IMG/VR virus record: IMGVR_UViG_3300020034_000017
Location: 1-57,341 of that record
Source of the DNA: a virus
Length of the DNA stretch: 57,341 bases
Strand: one strand, 5' to 3'
Below are positions 47,568 through 54,232 of this stretch, piece by piece (position 1 is the first letter of the stretch; every line of letters begins with the position of its first letter). The notes beneath the pieces were generated by a model. That model had not been told where the DNA came from. It worked only from the letters and a program-made list of their open reading frames with translations, and searched no databases. The translations under genes and the position numbers were made by a program.

Positions 47568-47957
47568 TTGAGACAGACTCTGTTTCTCAACGACTACGGA
47601 CGATGTGATATCACGACCGGATGCGACAAGATGGACGAGATCATCGACGAAGCGGGCGAACTGTTGAGCAATATGCCAATAGACGCTACGGTGTTCGTCA
47701 CGTCAAGCGATCTCGATCTTCTCACTGACATGATGTACGAACTTTCGGACTACGAAATCGACGACTTGACGATGGTGACTCCACAGGAGATCTTGAACGG
47801 TCGACTACGTGGTCGCATCGGGGTGTTGCTCCAGAAGGACATGCGGTTCTTGAGTGACATCGAACGGGAGCTCATCGATTTAGAGGCCCATATTCTTCAG
47901 CTTGGACCGTCGTGGTACGGTGTTTATGCTGCCAAGGATCCGGAGGAGGCACGTTGA
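47568..47957 (+). CDS. Hypothetical protein (129 aa)
   Basis: 129 residues, TTG start after AAGGAGGTTCTATT. A Rossmann-like alternation (ATVFVTSSDLDLLTDMMYEL, DDLTMVTPQEILNG, RIGVLLQKDMRFL) suggests a small alpha/beta domain. Possibly a degenerate ATPase or nucleotide-binding domain, but no P-loop is present. Its end overlaps the next gene. Confidence 0.55.
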   Translation: MRQTLFLNDYGRCDITTGCDKMDEIIDEAGELLSNMPIDATVFVTSSDLDLLTDMMYELSDYEIDDLTMVTPQEILNGRLRGRIGVLLQKDMRFLSDIERELIDLEAHILQLGPSWYGVYAAKDPEEAR

Positions 47958-48268
47958 TGCCGATGTACACAGAAGAATGCGGCATTACCTTCGCCCACAG
48001 GCATACTGGTGAGATACACGAGTCTCATTATGTTGAATACTGGTGCCCGACGATGGTCCAATGGGTAAGTCATCCTTCTTGTATGAGGGCCGATGGTGTG
48101 CACAACCACATGAAGGCTAGAACTCAAACGACTACCACTGAGACAATCGAGATCCTGGAGGATCGAAATGAATTTGTGGAGTGGCTGAAGCAAGAGCTGT
48201 TCGAACGACAACTCTGTCTGTTCTTAGAAGGCGAAGAGGCATACGAAGCCAAATACGGGAGGTCATGA
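47957..48268 (+). CDS. Hypothetical protein with Cys/His-rich start (103 aa)
   Basis: 103 residues. EECGITFAHRHTGEIHESHYVEYWCP shows several Cys and His residues in beta-hairpin form, while the second half is an acidic helix. A metal-binding function is possible. The start ATG 47957 overlaps the TGA of the upstream gene. Confidence 0.5.
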   Translation: MPMYTEECGITFAHRHTGEIHESHYVEYWCPTMVQWVSHPSCMRADGVHNHMKARTQTTTTETIEILEDRNEFVEWLKQELFERQLCLFLEGEEAYEAKYGRS

Positions 48269-48465
48269 TGTCAAAGAATCTAATCGCAAGAAACTATAAG
48301 AAGTTCACGTTTGATCTAGTTCGACAAGATCGATGGGGGCTTGGGTTCCGACGTAAGAAGTGGTTGTTCTTTCGTGATGATGTCAAAAGAGAAGTTACAT
48401 ACAATCTAACTCTCGGGCCTTTTATGATCAGTGTCTGGAAGAAGATCAAGCGTCTAAACGTTTAA
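48265..48465 (+). CDS. Basic hypothetical protein (66 aa)
   Basis: 66 residues after GGGAGGTC. Very basic and aromatic (NYKKFTFDLVRQDRWGLGFRRKKWLFF), predicted beta-rich. ATG 48268 is an alternative start. No family recognised. Confidence 0.5.
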   Translation: MMSKNLIARNYKKFTFDLVRQDRWGLGFRRKKWLFFRDDVKREVTYNLTLGPFMISVWKKIKRLNV

Positions 48466-48475
48466 GGAGATCGTG

Positions 48476-48985
48476 ATGTACGAAGGAATGCGTGATGCAA
48501 TACGAGCTGCCTGCAATGTCGATATTGTCTCGTGGGTTCAAGACGAAACACAAGAGGCCATCATCAACGTTGAGCGATACGGTCAGATGCTTCGTACGTT
48601 CAGAGCATCGAGATATGTTCTCGTCGAGGCAAATGCTGTAGACGAGTTCAAGCACAAGGCGTTTGATGCAGCTAATGAAATCGTAGACGAGATTTTGGAA
48701 GAAGTTGACTGGGACAGATTCTTTCCTGTTGGTTGGCTGGTTTTTGCTGACGGTGAAGAACGGGAAATTCCTAGACTGATGTCTCCAAAAGAGTTTATGG
48801 GATTCACAACATATCCGCTTCTCAAGACGGGAGATCAAAGGAGACAATCTTACCCATGCGCCAAAGTCATCCGATGCGAAGAGCATGCCCCACACGATTG
48901 GATGTTTCAACCAGAAGACGATTCGCCCGAGACGGTTGATGCATTCTGTCTTGGGTACTATTCATTTTCACCAAAGGAGATATGA
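48476..48985 (+). CDS. Hypothetical protein (169 aa)
   Basis: 169 residues after AAGGAGATCGTG. Mixed helix and strand with a Cys/His pair (KVIRCEEHAPHDW) and a Trp-rich middle (EEVDWDRFFPVGWLVFADGE). No family recognised. Overlaps the next gene by 4 bases. Confidence 0.55.
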   Translation: MYEGMRDAIRAACNVDIVSWVQDETQEAIINVERYGQMLRTFRASRYVLVEANAVDEFKHKAFDAANEIVDEILEEVDWDRFFPVGWLVFADGEEREIPRLMSPKEFMGFTTYPLLKTGDQRRQSYPCAKVIRCEEHAPHDWMFQPEDDSPETVDAFCLGYYSFSPKEI

Positions 48986-49293
48986 TGGAACCAGTAGATC
49001 AAGCAATCGAGGTTCTGAACCGGATTCACAAAACAGATCCGACAGTGCTACCGGAGCTTATCTTTCATCGTGTACAATGTAACAAAGCATTGGCTGACGA
49101 CGAAACAGTCCAGGTCGGTAAGAAAGAGTGGGTGGTCGAGGAAGAGGACACATACGAGGTTGGCATTCTCGGTATCATCAACGGGTTGTTCGGAGTTGAT
49201 GAGAAGAGTTGGGGCTTCATCTATGCCAACTTCGATGACAAGGGCACGCTGGTGGACTTCTCTAAGGCTCCCATTACCTACTGCAAGAGGTGA
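48982..49293 (+). CDS. Hypothetical protein (103 aa)
   Basis: 103 residues after AAAGGAGATATG. A helix-turn-helix-like start (VDQAIEVLNRIHKTDPTVLPELIFHRVQCN), then a strand-rich half. The first part resembles the small domain used by several phage proteins to bind other factors. Function unknown. Confidence 0.55.
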   Translation: MMEPVDQAIEVLNRIHKTDPTVLPELIFHRVQCNKALADDETVQVGKKEWVVEEEDTYEVGILGIINGLFGVDEKSWGFIYANFDDKGTLVDFSKAPITYCKR

Positions 49294-49296
49294 ATT

Positions 49297-49503
49297 ATGG
49301 GTATCCGAGCTAAACCATACACAGAGAAAGGTCTCAAACGTAAACGTTGTACAAGATGCCCGAACATGGCGTCTGAGCAGTGGCTCGTACGATCGTGTCG
49401 CGCCGGTGTGAACTGGGGATACCTTCCTCTCTGCTCGAGATGTGACGAGCTTCTTAACGAGATTGTGTTGAGCTTCTTTCCGATTCAACCGAGGAGAAAA
49501 TGA
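49297..49503 (+). CDS. Zinc-finger-like protein (68 aa)
   Basis: 68 residues. CTRCPNM and LCSRCDEL form two C-x2-C pairs 30 residues apart, a treble-clef or zinc-ribbon layout. It begins 3 bases after the previous stop. DNA or RNA binding is possible. Confidence 0.6.
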   Translation: MGIRAKPYTEKGLKRKRCTRCPNMASEQWLVRSCRAGVNWGYLPLCSRCDELLNEIVLSFFPIQPRRK

Positions 49504-49766
49504 TGGAAGATGAAATTGTAGAACGATCTTTTGATGGTTATACTACTCAACGCGAGTTGAAGACGGGCGACGGACGGAATAGTTTTCCAGATCGGCCGAA
49601 GTCGTGGTGGAGAACTAAGCTCGGATACGTGGCCATCATGGTCATTGATAAAGGCAAGTGGAAGGGGTTTGTTGTTACGCCTACTGGTGTTTCAGCCGAA
49701 GGCGAGATCACAAAGCTTCATTACGAATGGCAGTGGAGACCTTTCCAAAAGAGGAGGAAATCATGA
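49503..49766 (+). CDS. Hypothetical protein (87 aa)
   Basis: 87 residues after CGAGGAGAAA. A beta-rich sequence with KGFVVTPTGVSAEGEITKL and a basic end. Overlaps the next gene. No family recognised. Confidence 0.5.
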   Translation: MEDEIVERSFDGYTTQRELKTGDGRNSFPDRPKSWWRTKLGYVAIMVIDKGKWKGFVVTPTGVSAEGEITKLHYEWQWRPFQKRRKS

Positions 49767-49927
49767 ACGATGCACAATACGACATCATCTTAGCTGAACG
49801 AGCTCTACATCATCTGTCTGTGGCGGAAGGAGCTATCGGGATGATAAGTACTTGGCGCGGTTCACGCTGGGCCAAACGGAAAGTGGAGAAAGTACGGAAG
49901 CGAGTCAAGAAGGCTTTTCGATTCTAG
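49763..49927 (+). CDS. Helical basic protein (54 aa)
   Basis: 54 residues after AGAGGAGGAAATC. Helical, with a basic C-terminus (SRWAKRKVEKVRKRVKKAF) that could bind nucleic acid. No family recognised. Confidence 0.5.
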   Translation: MNDAQYDIILAERALHHLSVAEGAIGMISTWRGSRWAKRKVEKVRKRVKKAFRF

Positions 49928-49943
49928 GGAGGTGAAATCGAAC

Positions 49944-50138
49944 ATGCAGTACAGACATTGCGCAGAATCGGGATGCGAAGAGAAGTTCTTCGGTAACCGA
50001 GGCGCGATGATGAAAGCCCACTACTCTGGTTGGTATCTACAAAAAAGTGGAAAAGTGTGGTGTCCAGATCATAGACCTGCATGGGCACCTAAATTTGAAA
50101 AGAGGTCAGATGTACTGGGATCGAGCGCTGAGGATTAG
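49944..50138 (+). CDS. Zinc-finger-like protein (64 aa)
   Basis: 64 residues after GGGAGGTGAAATCGA. HCAESGCEEKFFGNRGAMMKAHYSGWYLQ, then WCPDH, fits a short C2H2-like or treble-clef finger. Overlaps the following gene by 29 bases. Confidence 0.55.
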   Translation: MQYRHCAESGCEEKFFGNRGAMMKAHYSGWYLQKSGKVWCPDHRPAWAPKFEKRSDVLGSSAED

Positions 50139-50268
50139 ACCGTGTCTATGTGGTCATGACGAATTTGATCACTCTCAAATCTTGTTCGGAGAACCATGCT
50201 TGGATTGTGACTGTCCTGGATTCATGCATCTATACCGACCAAACCCCAGCGTTAGTCCACGTCAATAG
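50110..50268 (+). CDS. Cys-rich small protein (52 aa)
   Basis: 52 residues. CLCGHDEFDHSQILFGEPCLDCDCPGF shows the compact C-x-CGH...C-x2-C-x-C metal motif common in tiny phage proteins. RBS AAAAGAGGTCAG. Metal binding is likely; function unknown. Confidence 0.6.
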   Translation: MYWDRALRIRPCLCGHDEFDHSQILFGEPCLDCDCPGFMHLYRPNPSVSPRQ

Positions 50269-50278
50269 GAGGTGAGTC

Positions 50279-50452
50279 ATGGAGTTAAAGCTAGAAGACA
50301 TTCCAGATCCAGAAACAGTTGCTAAAGTGCTGGTCCTTTTGGGTGATGTCATTCGTCCTGAGATGTTTCGTTTATATGACGGAACATTTGAAGCGCGACT
50401 GACTGTAAATCCAGACTTTGCTTTTGCTGCTCTACAACAAAAACCGGTATAA
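50279..50452 (+). CDS. Hypothetical protein (57 aa)
   Basis: 57 residues after TAGGAGGTGAGTC. Acidic helix, a strand pair and a short tail (RLTVNPDFAFAALQQK). It is 11 bases before the helicase gene, so a helicase partner is possible. No family recognised. Confidence 0.5.
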   Translation: MELKLEDIPDPETVAKVLVLLGDVIRPEMFRLYDGTFEARLTVNPDFAFAALQQKPV

Positions 50453-50463
50453 GGAGGTGATTC

Positions 50464-51672
50464 ATGGAGCTGATGGAACACCAGGAGAAGGTTGTCGACC
50501 AACTGGACAGCGGTAAGATCCTGCACGGAGGCACAGGAAGTGGGAAGTCAGCTGCAGCCATGGCTTGGTATCATCGATACGAGCGACCAAAGCATCTGTA
50601 TGTCATCACCACCGCCAAGAAGCGTGACACTCTGGACTGGGAGAAAATCGCTGCAGCTTTCGGTATCTCTGGGTCGGTCTTTCTGGAAGATGAGGAGTAC
50701 CTGAAGTACGCAGGTGTTCTGACAGTTGATAGTTGGAATAACATTGGAAACTACGTAGATGTTGAGGACGCTGTATTCATCTTCGACGAGCAGCGAGTTG
50801 TGGGATACGGTGCGTGGGTCAAGGCGTTTCTGAAGATTGCTAAGAAGAACCGCTGGATTCTGCTGACCGCTACGCCTGGTGACACGTGGACAGACTACAT
50901 GCCGGTGTTCGTCGCGAACGGTTGGTACAAGAACAAGACGGAATTCGACCGTAAGCACATTCTGTACGAGCCTTTCCGTAAGTATCCGGTGATTGCTGGG
51001 TATCTGAATGTTGGCAAGCTCGAGATGATGCGCAACGAAGTACTGGTCGAGATGCCATACGACATGCACACCGAACGGATGCTGAACTGGCTTCCTGTTG
51101 ACCACGATCTGGAGCTCTTCAAGAGAGCATACAAAGATCGTTGGCATGTGTACGAAGAGCGACCGATTCGTGATGTTGCAGAGATGTTCCGCGTACTCAG
51201 ACGCATAGTCAACTCGGATCTTAGTCGACTGGAGATGATCAGAAAGCTGTTCAAGTGTCATGATCGGTTGATCATCTTCTACAACTTCGACTACGAGCTC
51301 GACATACTGAGGGGGTTGGAAAGCTCGGTATCTGTGTACGAATGGAACGGCCATCAGAAGGATCATAACGTCACATTCGAGGACGAAGATCGCTGGGTTT
51401 ACCTGGTTCAGTACGTGGCTGGAGCTGAGGCGTGGAACTGTACGAAAACAGACGCAATGGTCCTTTATTCCCTTACATACAGCTACAAAAACTTCCTACA
51501 GGCACAGGGGCGAATTGACCGTCTTGACACGCTTTACACTTGGCTCTACTACTACATCCTGATAAGCAACTCAATAGTCGACCGAGGGATCCGAAAGAGT
51601 CTGGATGCAAAAGAGAATTTCAACGAAAGGAAGTTTGTTCAAAAGGAACTAGAAGGAGAATGGGATGATTGA
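50464..51672 (+). CDS. SF2 helicase / SNF2-like ATPase
   Basis: 402 residues after AAGGAGGTGATTC. Motif Q-like start (ELMEHQEKVVDQL), Walker A GGTGSGKS (Lys28), Walker B FIFDEQR (Asp108, Glu109; DEQR instead of DEAD/DEAH), motif III LLTATP (134-138), then LIIFYNF, YVAGAEAWN and the motif VI region QAQGRIDR. It resembles the compact phage DEAD-box/SNF2 helicases near replication genes. It probably remodels replication or recombination intermediates. The homing endonuclease gene overlaps its last 8 bases. Confidence 0.8.
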   Translation: MELMEHQEKVVDQLDSGKILHGGTGSGKSAAAMAWYHRYERPKHLYVITTAKKRDTLDWEKIAAAFGISGSVFLEDEEYLKYAGVLTVDSWNNIGNYVDVEDAVFIFDEQRVVGYGAWVKAFLKIAKKNRWILLTATPGDTWTDYMPVFVANGWYKNKTEFDRKHILYEPFRKYPVIAGYLNVGKLEMMRNEVLVEMPYDMHTERMLNWLPVDHDLELFKRAYKDRWHVYEERPIRDVAEMFRVLRRIVNSDLSRLEMIRKLFKCHDRLIIFYNFDYELDILRGLESSVSVYEWNGHQKDHNVTFEDEDRWVYLVQYVAGAEAWNCTKTDAMVLYSLTYSYKNFLQAQGRIDRLDTLYTWLYYYILISNSIVDRGIRKSLDAKENFNERKFVQKELEGEWDD

Positions 51673-52141
51673 AGAATGGGTGGTTATTGAGGAGGCATCA
51701 AACTATCTGGTAAGTAATCTAGGTAGGGTCTATAGCAAAACTACCAATAGAATTCTCAAGCCGGGTATGGGTGGTCAAGGAGCCTACCCGTTTGTTGTTC
51801 TTTCAAATGGGGGTCCACAGTTCAACCGATATGTACACGTGCTAGTCGCCGAAACTTTCGTTACGAATTGGGACAACAAACCCGAAGTTAATCACATCGA
51901 CGGCAATCATACCAACAATGAATACTGGAACCTAGAATGGGCAACCCACAAAGAAAACATGGAGCATGCGTCCATAATGGGTCTAATGGGAAAAAGGGTG
52001 AAAATTGTCGAAACTGGCGAGGTTTTCAAGAGTTTGACCGCTTGTGCGCGTGCCATAAACGGGCAGCCAGGAAACATAAGTCACTGTTTGAGTGGCCGAA
52101 GAAGGTCACATCGAGGTTTTACGTTTGAATTGATAGACTGA
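51665..52141 (+). CDS. HNH homing endonuclease with NUMOD4 module
   Basis: 158 residues. NUMOD4 start EWVVIEEASNYLVSNLGRVYS, HNH core VNHIDGNHTNNEYWNLEW (His77 to Trp92), and a C-terminal NUMOD1/helix-turn-helix-like end (FKSLTACARAINGQPGNISHCLSG, then RSHRGFTFE). Such proteins cut DNA at a specific site and spread their own gene. It begins inside the helicase gene's last codons, so its target probably lies near the helicase or in the following element. Confidence 0.85.
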   Translation: MIEEWVVIEEASNYLVSNLGRVYSKTTNRILKPGMGGQGAYPFVVLSNGGPQFNRYVHVLVAETFVTNWDNKPEVNHIDGNHTNNEYWNLEWATHKENMEHASIMGLMGKRVKIVETGEVFKSLTACARAINGQPGNISHCLSGRRRSHRGFTFELID

Positions 52142-52159
52142 AATGGAGATGAAATAGTG

Positions 52160-52255
52160 ATGTCCAATTCTTCCGACTTTGGCATACGATTCAGATTTGA
52201 CAAACGTGGCACCGATGGGATTATACTGAAGTACACTAAAAAGTCGCTGAAATAG
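52160..52255 (+). CDS. Possible small protein (31 aa)
   Basis: 31 residues after AAATGGAGATGAAATAGTG, ending TAG at 52255. Mixed basic sequence (IRFRFDKRGTDGIIL). Short enough to be chance; the ribosome site favours it slightly. It lies within the 330-base gap between 52141 and 52473 that otherwise holds the nested palindrome. Confidence 0.35.
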   Translation: MSNSSDFGIRFRFDKRGTDGIILKYTKKSLK

Positions 52256-52288
52256 GGTCTTTATGTGTACATACGGTACATTTCATAG

Positions 52289-52431
52289 ATGTGTCAAATC
52301 TGATCGATTTAGAGCTAAAAACTCTCTACTACAGAACCTACTACATACGCTCTTTTCCTGCCCGCGTAAAGGAAGTAAGCGTATGTAGTGCGATCTTCAC
52401 TAGAGAGTTTTGGATTATGGATTTGACACAT
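52289..52431 (+). repeat. Three-tier nested inverted repeat
   Basis: Outer arms ATGTGTCAAATC / GATTTGACACAT (52289-52300, 52420-52431). Middle arms AAAACTCTCTA / TAGAGAGTTTT (52318-52328, 52401-52411). Inner arms ACTACATACGCT / AGCGTATGTAGT (52340-52351, 52378-52389), with TTCCT/AGGAA near the tip. All are perfect 11- or 12-bp pairings. The spacers between middle and inner arms are 11 bases on both sides. It can form one long hairpin or cruciform. A TGTAC/GTACA hairpin lies upstream at about 52266. Function unknown: RNA, origin, recombination or homing target site. Confidence 0.7.
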
Positions 52432-52472
52432 TATTTGACACACGAGTCTAACCACACCAAATTGGAGGCGAA

Positions 52473-52772
52473 ATGGGACTTCTAAACGAATTAATCTTTA
52501 CTGAGGCAGTTGAGCAGGTTCAGGCGATTCTCACGTCTCAGAGCTCCGACGAGATTAGCGATCGTCTGGAAGCGATTGTCAAGATCGAGGATTTGGCACT
52601 GGCGTGCCTCATGTTGCTAGCTATGAAGGCTAAGGGTATTGACATATCTGATGCTAATGGAATTGAGATGGCAAACGCCCAACCAACAATCGCGGATCTC
52701 ATCATTGCTAGTCCAGGAACACCTATCGACGCATATGTGATTCTACCATCGAGAGGAGGACAACATGAGTAA
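52473..52772 (+). CDS. Hypothetical protein (99 aa)
   Basis: 99 residues after TTGGAGGCGAA. Helical first 60 residues (EQVQAILTSQSSDEISDRLEAIVKI, then LALACLMLLAMKAKGI) and a strand-rich end. It overlaps the next gene by 8 bases. No family recognised. Confidence 0.55.
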   Translation: MGLLNELIFTEAVEQVQAILTSQSSDEISDRLEAIVKIEDLALACLMLLAMKAKGIDISDANGIEMANAQPTIADLIIASPGTPIDAYVILPSRGGQHE

Positions 52773-53268
52773 TCCTTCATGGAGCAGAATTCCAGAGTTT
52801 CCAAACTACATCATCAATGACCGTGGTGAGATCTTCAATCTATCCGCAGATCAGTACATGCGTGTCTATCCAAATACGTATGGACACATGAGAATCACTT
52901 TGACCAATGTCGAAACCGGTAAGCGGTATGATCGTGGAGTTGCTAAACTCGTTGCAGAGGCCTTTGTAGAGCCACCTAACGATCTCTGCACTCGTGTCAT
53001 GATACTCGATGGGCAATTGTTCCACGTAAGTGCTCAGAACCTCGTGTGGCGGCCAATGTGGTTTGTCATGCGATACTCTCGGCAATTGAAACGAGATCAT
53101 CCAGCTCACTATAGTAATCTTCGAATCAAGAACGTCGAGACAGGTAAGCGATACGACAACATCATTGAATGTGCTATGGCCGAAGGTCTTCTCTTTGACG
53201 ATGTCTGGAGATCAACTTTCAGTGGTGCAAAGATCTTCCCATATGGTGATACCTTCGAGATTGTCTAA
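52765..53268 (+). CDS. Degenerate NUMOD4/HNH-like protein
   Basis: 167 residues. The NUMOD4-like start (WSRIPEFPNYIINDRGEIFN) and the frame of an HNH core (VMILDGQLFHVSAQNLVW, residues 78-95) align with the active enzyme at 51665, but the catalytic first His and the Asn of the core are missing. NVETGKRYD occurs twice (about 48-56 and 123-131). The DNA-binding fold may have been kept for a regulatory use, or the gene may be decaying; it is intact as a reading frame. Confidence 0.65.
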   Translation: MSNPSWSRIPEFPNYIINDRGEIFNLSADQYMRVYPNTYGHMRITLTNVETGKRYDRGVAKLVAEAFVEPPNDLCTRVMILDGQLFHVSAQNLVWRPMWFVMRYSRQLKRDHPAHYSNLRIKNVETGKRYDNIIECAMAEGLLFDDVWRSTFSGAKIFPYGDTFEIV

Positions 53269-53279
53269 GCGTATGTCCT

Positions 53280-53307
53280 GGCACGCAAAACATGTATTGT
53301 AATGAGG
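53280..53307 (+). promoter_or_regulatory. Repeated-type promoter P11
   Basis: CACGCA-AA-ACATG-TAT-TGTAAT-GAGG. The spacing between the first block and the -10-like hexamer is 4 bases shorter than in the others. A short AGAGT...ATTCT hairpin and T-rich run follow at 53309-53350 before the next start. Confidence 0.6.
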
Positions 53308-53359
53308 GAGAGTCGCAAATTGATTCTCTTCACACCCTTTCTCTTTTTTCGGAGGCTTG

Positions 53360-53662
53360 ATGGTTTGTTCGAGAGCAGAAACAGTCTATCAAGCTGACCT
53401 AATCAAGAGAATAGAGCGCCTTCTTCCTGATTGTATGGTGTTCAAGATGGATCCAGACCAGTATCAGGGAATTCCAGACCTTCTTGTTTTGTTTGAGGAC
53501 AAGTGGGCTGCGCTTGAGGTGAAAGTGAGTGCTTCAGCAGAAGTTCAACCAAATCAAGAGTGGTATATTGACAAGTTTGCGGAGATGTCGTTTGCGGCAT
53601 TTATCTATCCTGCGGTTGAGGATCAAGTACTTGAAGAGTTGGTAACTAGGCTAGCTTCGTAG
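53360..53662 (+). CDS. VRR-NUC/resolvase-like PD-(D/E)XK nuclease
   Basis: 100 residues after CGGAGGCTTG. The core GIPDLLVLFEDKWAALEVKVS carries Asp40, Glu53 and Lys55 in the PD-(D/E)XK spacing, with an upstream Glu in the first helix (AETVYQADLIKRIE). This is the size and order of phage VRR-NUC or Holliday-junction-resolvase-type nucleases, which process branched DNA before packaging. P11 drives it together with the next genes. Confidence 0.7.
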   Translation: MVCSRAETVYQADLIKRIERLLPDCMVFKMDPDQYQGIPDLLVLFEDKWAALEVKVSASAEVQPNQEWYIDKFAEMSFAAFIYPAVEDQVLEELVTRLAS

Positions 53663-53671
53663 AGGAGAGTC

Positions 53672-54232
53672 ATGGATTTTCACTCCCACCCAGAACTGGC
53701 TGGCAGACATGCTTTCCTAGGGCCAAGTAAGTCTAGCTGGTTGCGGTACAATGATCAGAAACTAGAAGCTCGTTTTTATGCTGCTCAAGCAGCTAGAATA
53801 GGAAGCGACAAACACGAGCTTGCTAGAAATGCAATTCGCCTAGGCATCAAGATAGACAGAAGATCCAATCCCTCATTGGCTGCCTATGTTGCTGATGCTC
53901 TTGCCTACAAGATGCGTTGCGAACAACCCCTCTACTACTCAGACAACTGCTTTGGGACAGCTGACGCTATTTCCTTCCGTAGAGGGAAACTCAGAATTCA
54001 CGATCTCAAAACTGGGATCACGAAAACATCATTTGAGCAGCTCGAGGTGTATGCCGCACTCTTCTGTCTAGAGTATGGCATCGATCCGTTCGACATTGAA
54101 ATCGAGCTTCGCATTTATCAAAGAGAGGACATGGATGTTGTACAACCTATTCCGGAGAAAATTCTCCAAATCATGGAAACCATCGTTGCCTTTGATCGTC
54201 AAATCAACATCATAAAGGAGGCTAACTGGTGA
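53672..54232 (+). CDS. RecB/Cas4-like PD-(D/E)XK exonuclease
   Basis: 186 residues after AGAGGAGAGTC. GSDKHELAR gives the conserved His48, GTADAISF carries Asp98 and LRIHDLKTG carries Asp111 and Lys113: the RecB-type nuclease order. No cysteine cluster for an iron-sulphur centre is visible, unlike classical Cas4. It may process ends during recombination-dependent replication. It overlaps the polymerase-like gene by 4 bases. Confidence 0.7.
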   Translation: MDFHSHPELAGRHAFLGPSKSSWLRYNDQKLEARFYAAQAARIGSDKHELARNAIRLGIKIDRRSNPSLAAYVADALAYKMRCEQPLYYSDNCFGTADAISFRRGKLRIHDLKTGITKTSFEQLEVYAALFCLEYGIDPFDIEIELRIYQREDMDVVQPIPEKILQIMETIVAFDRQINIIKEANW

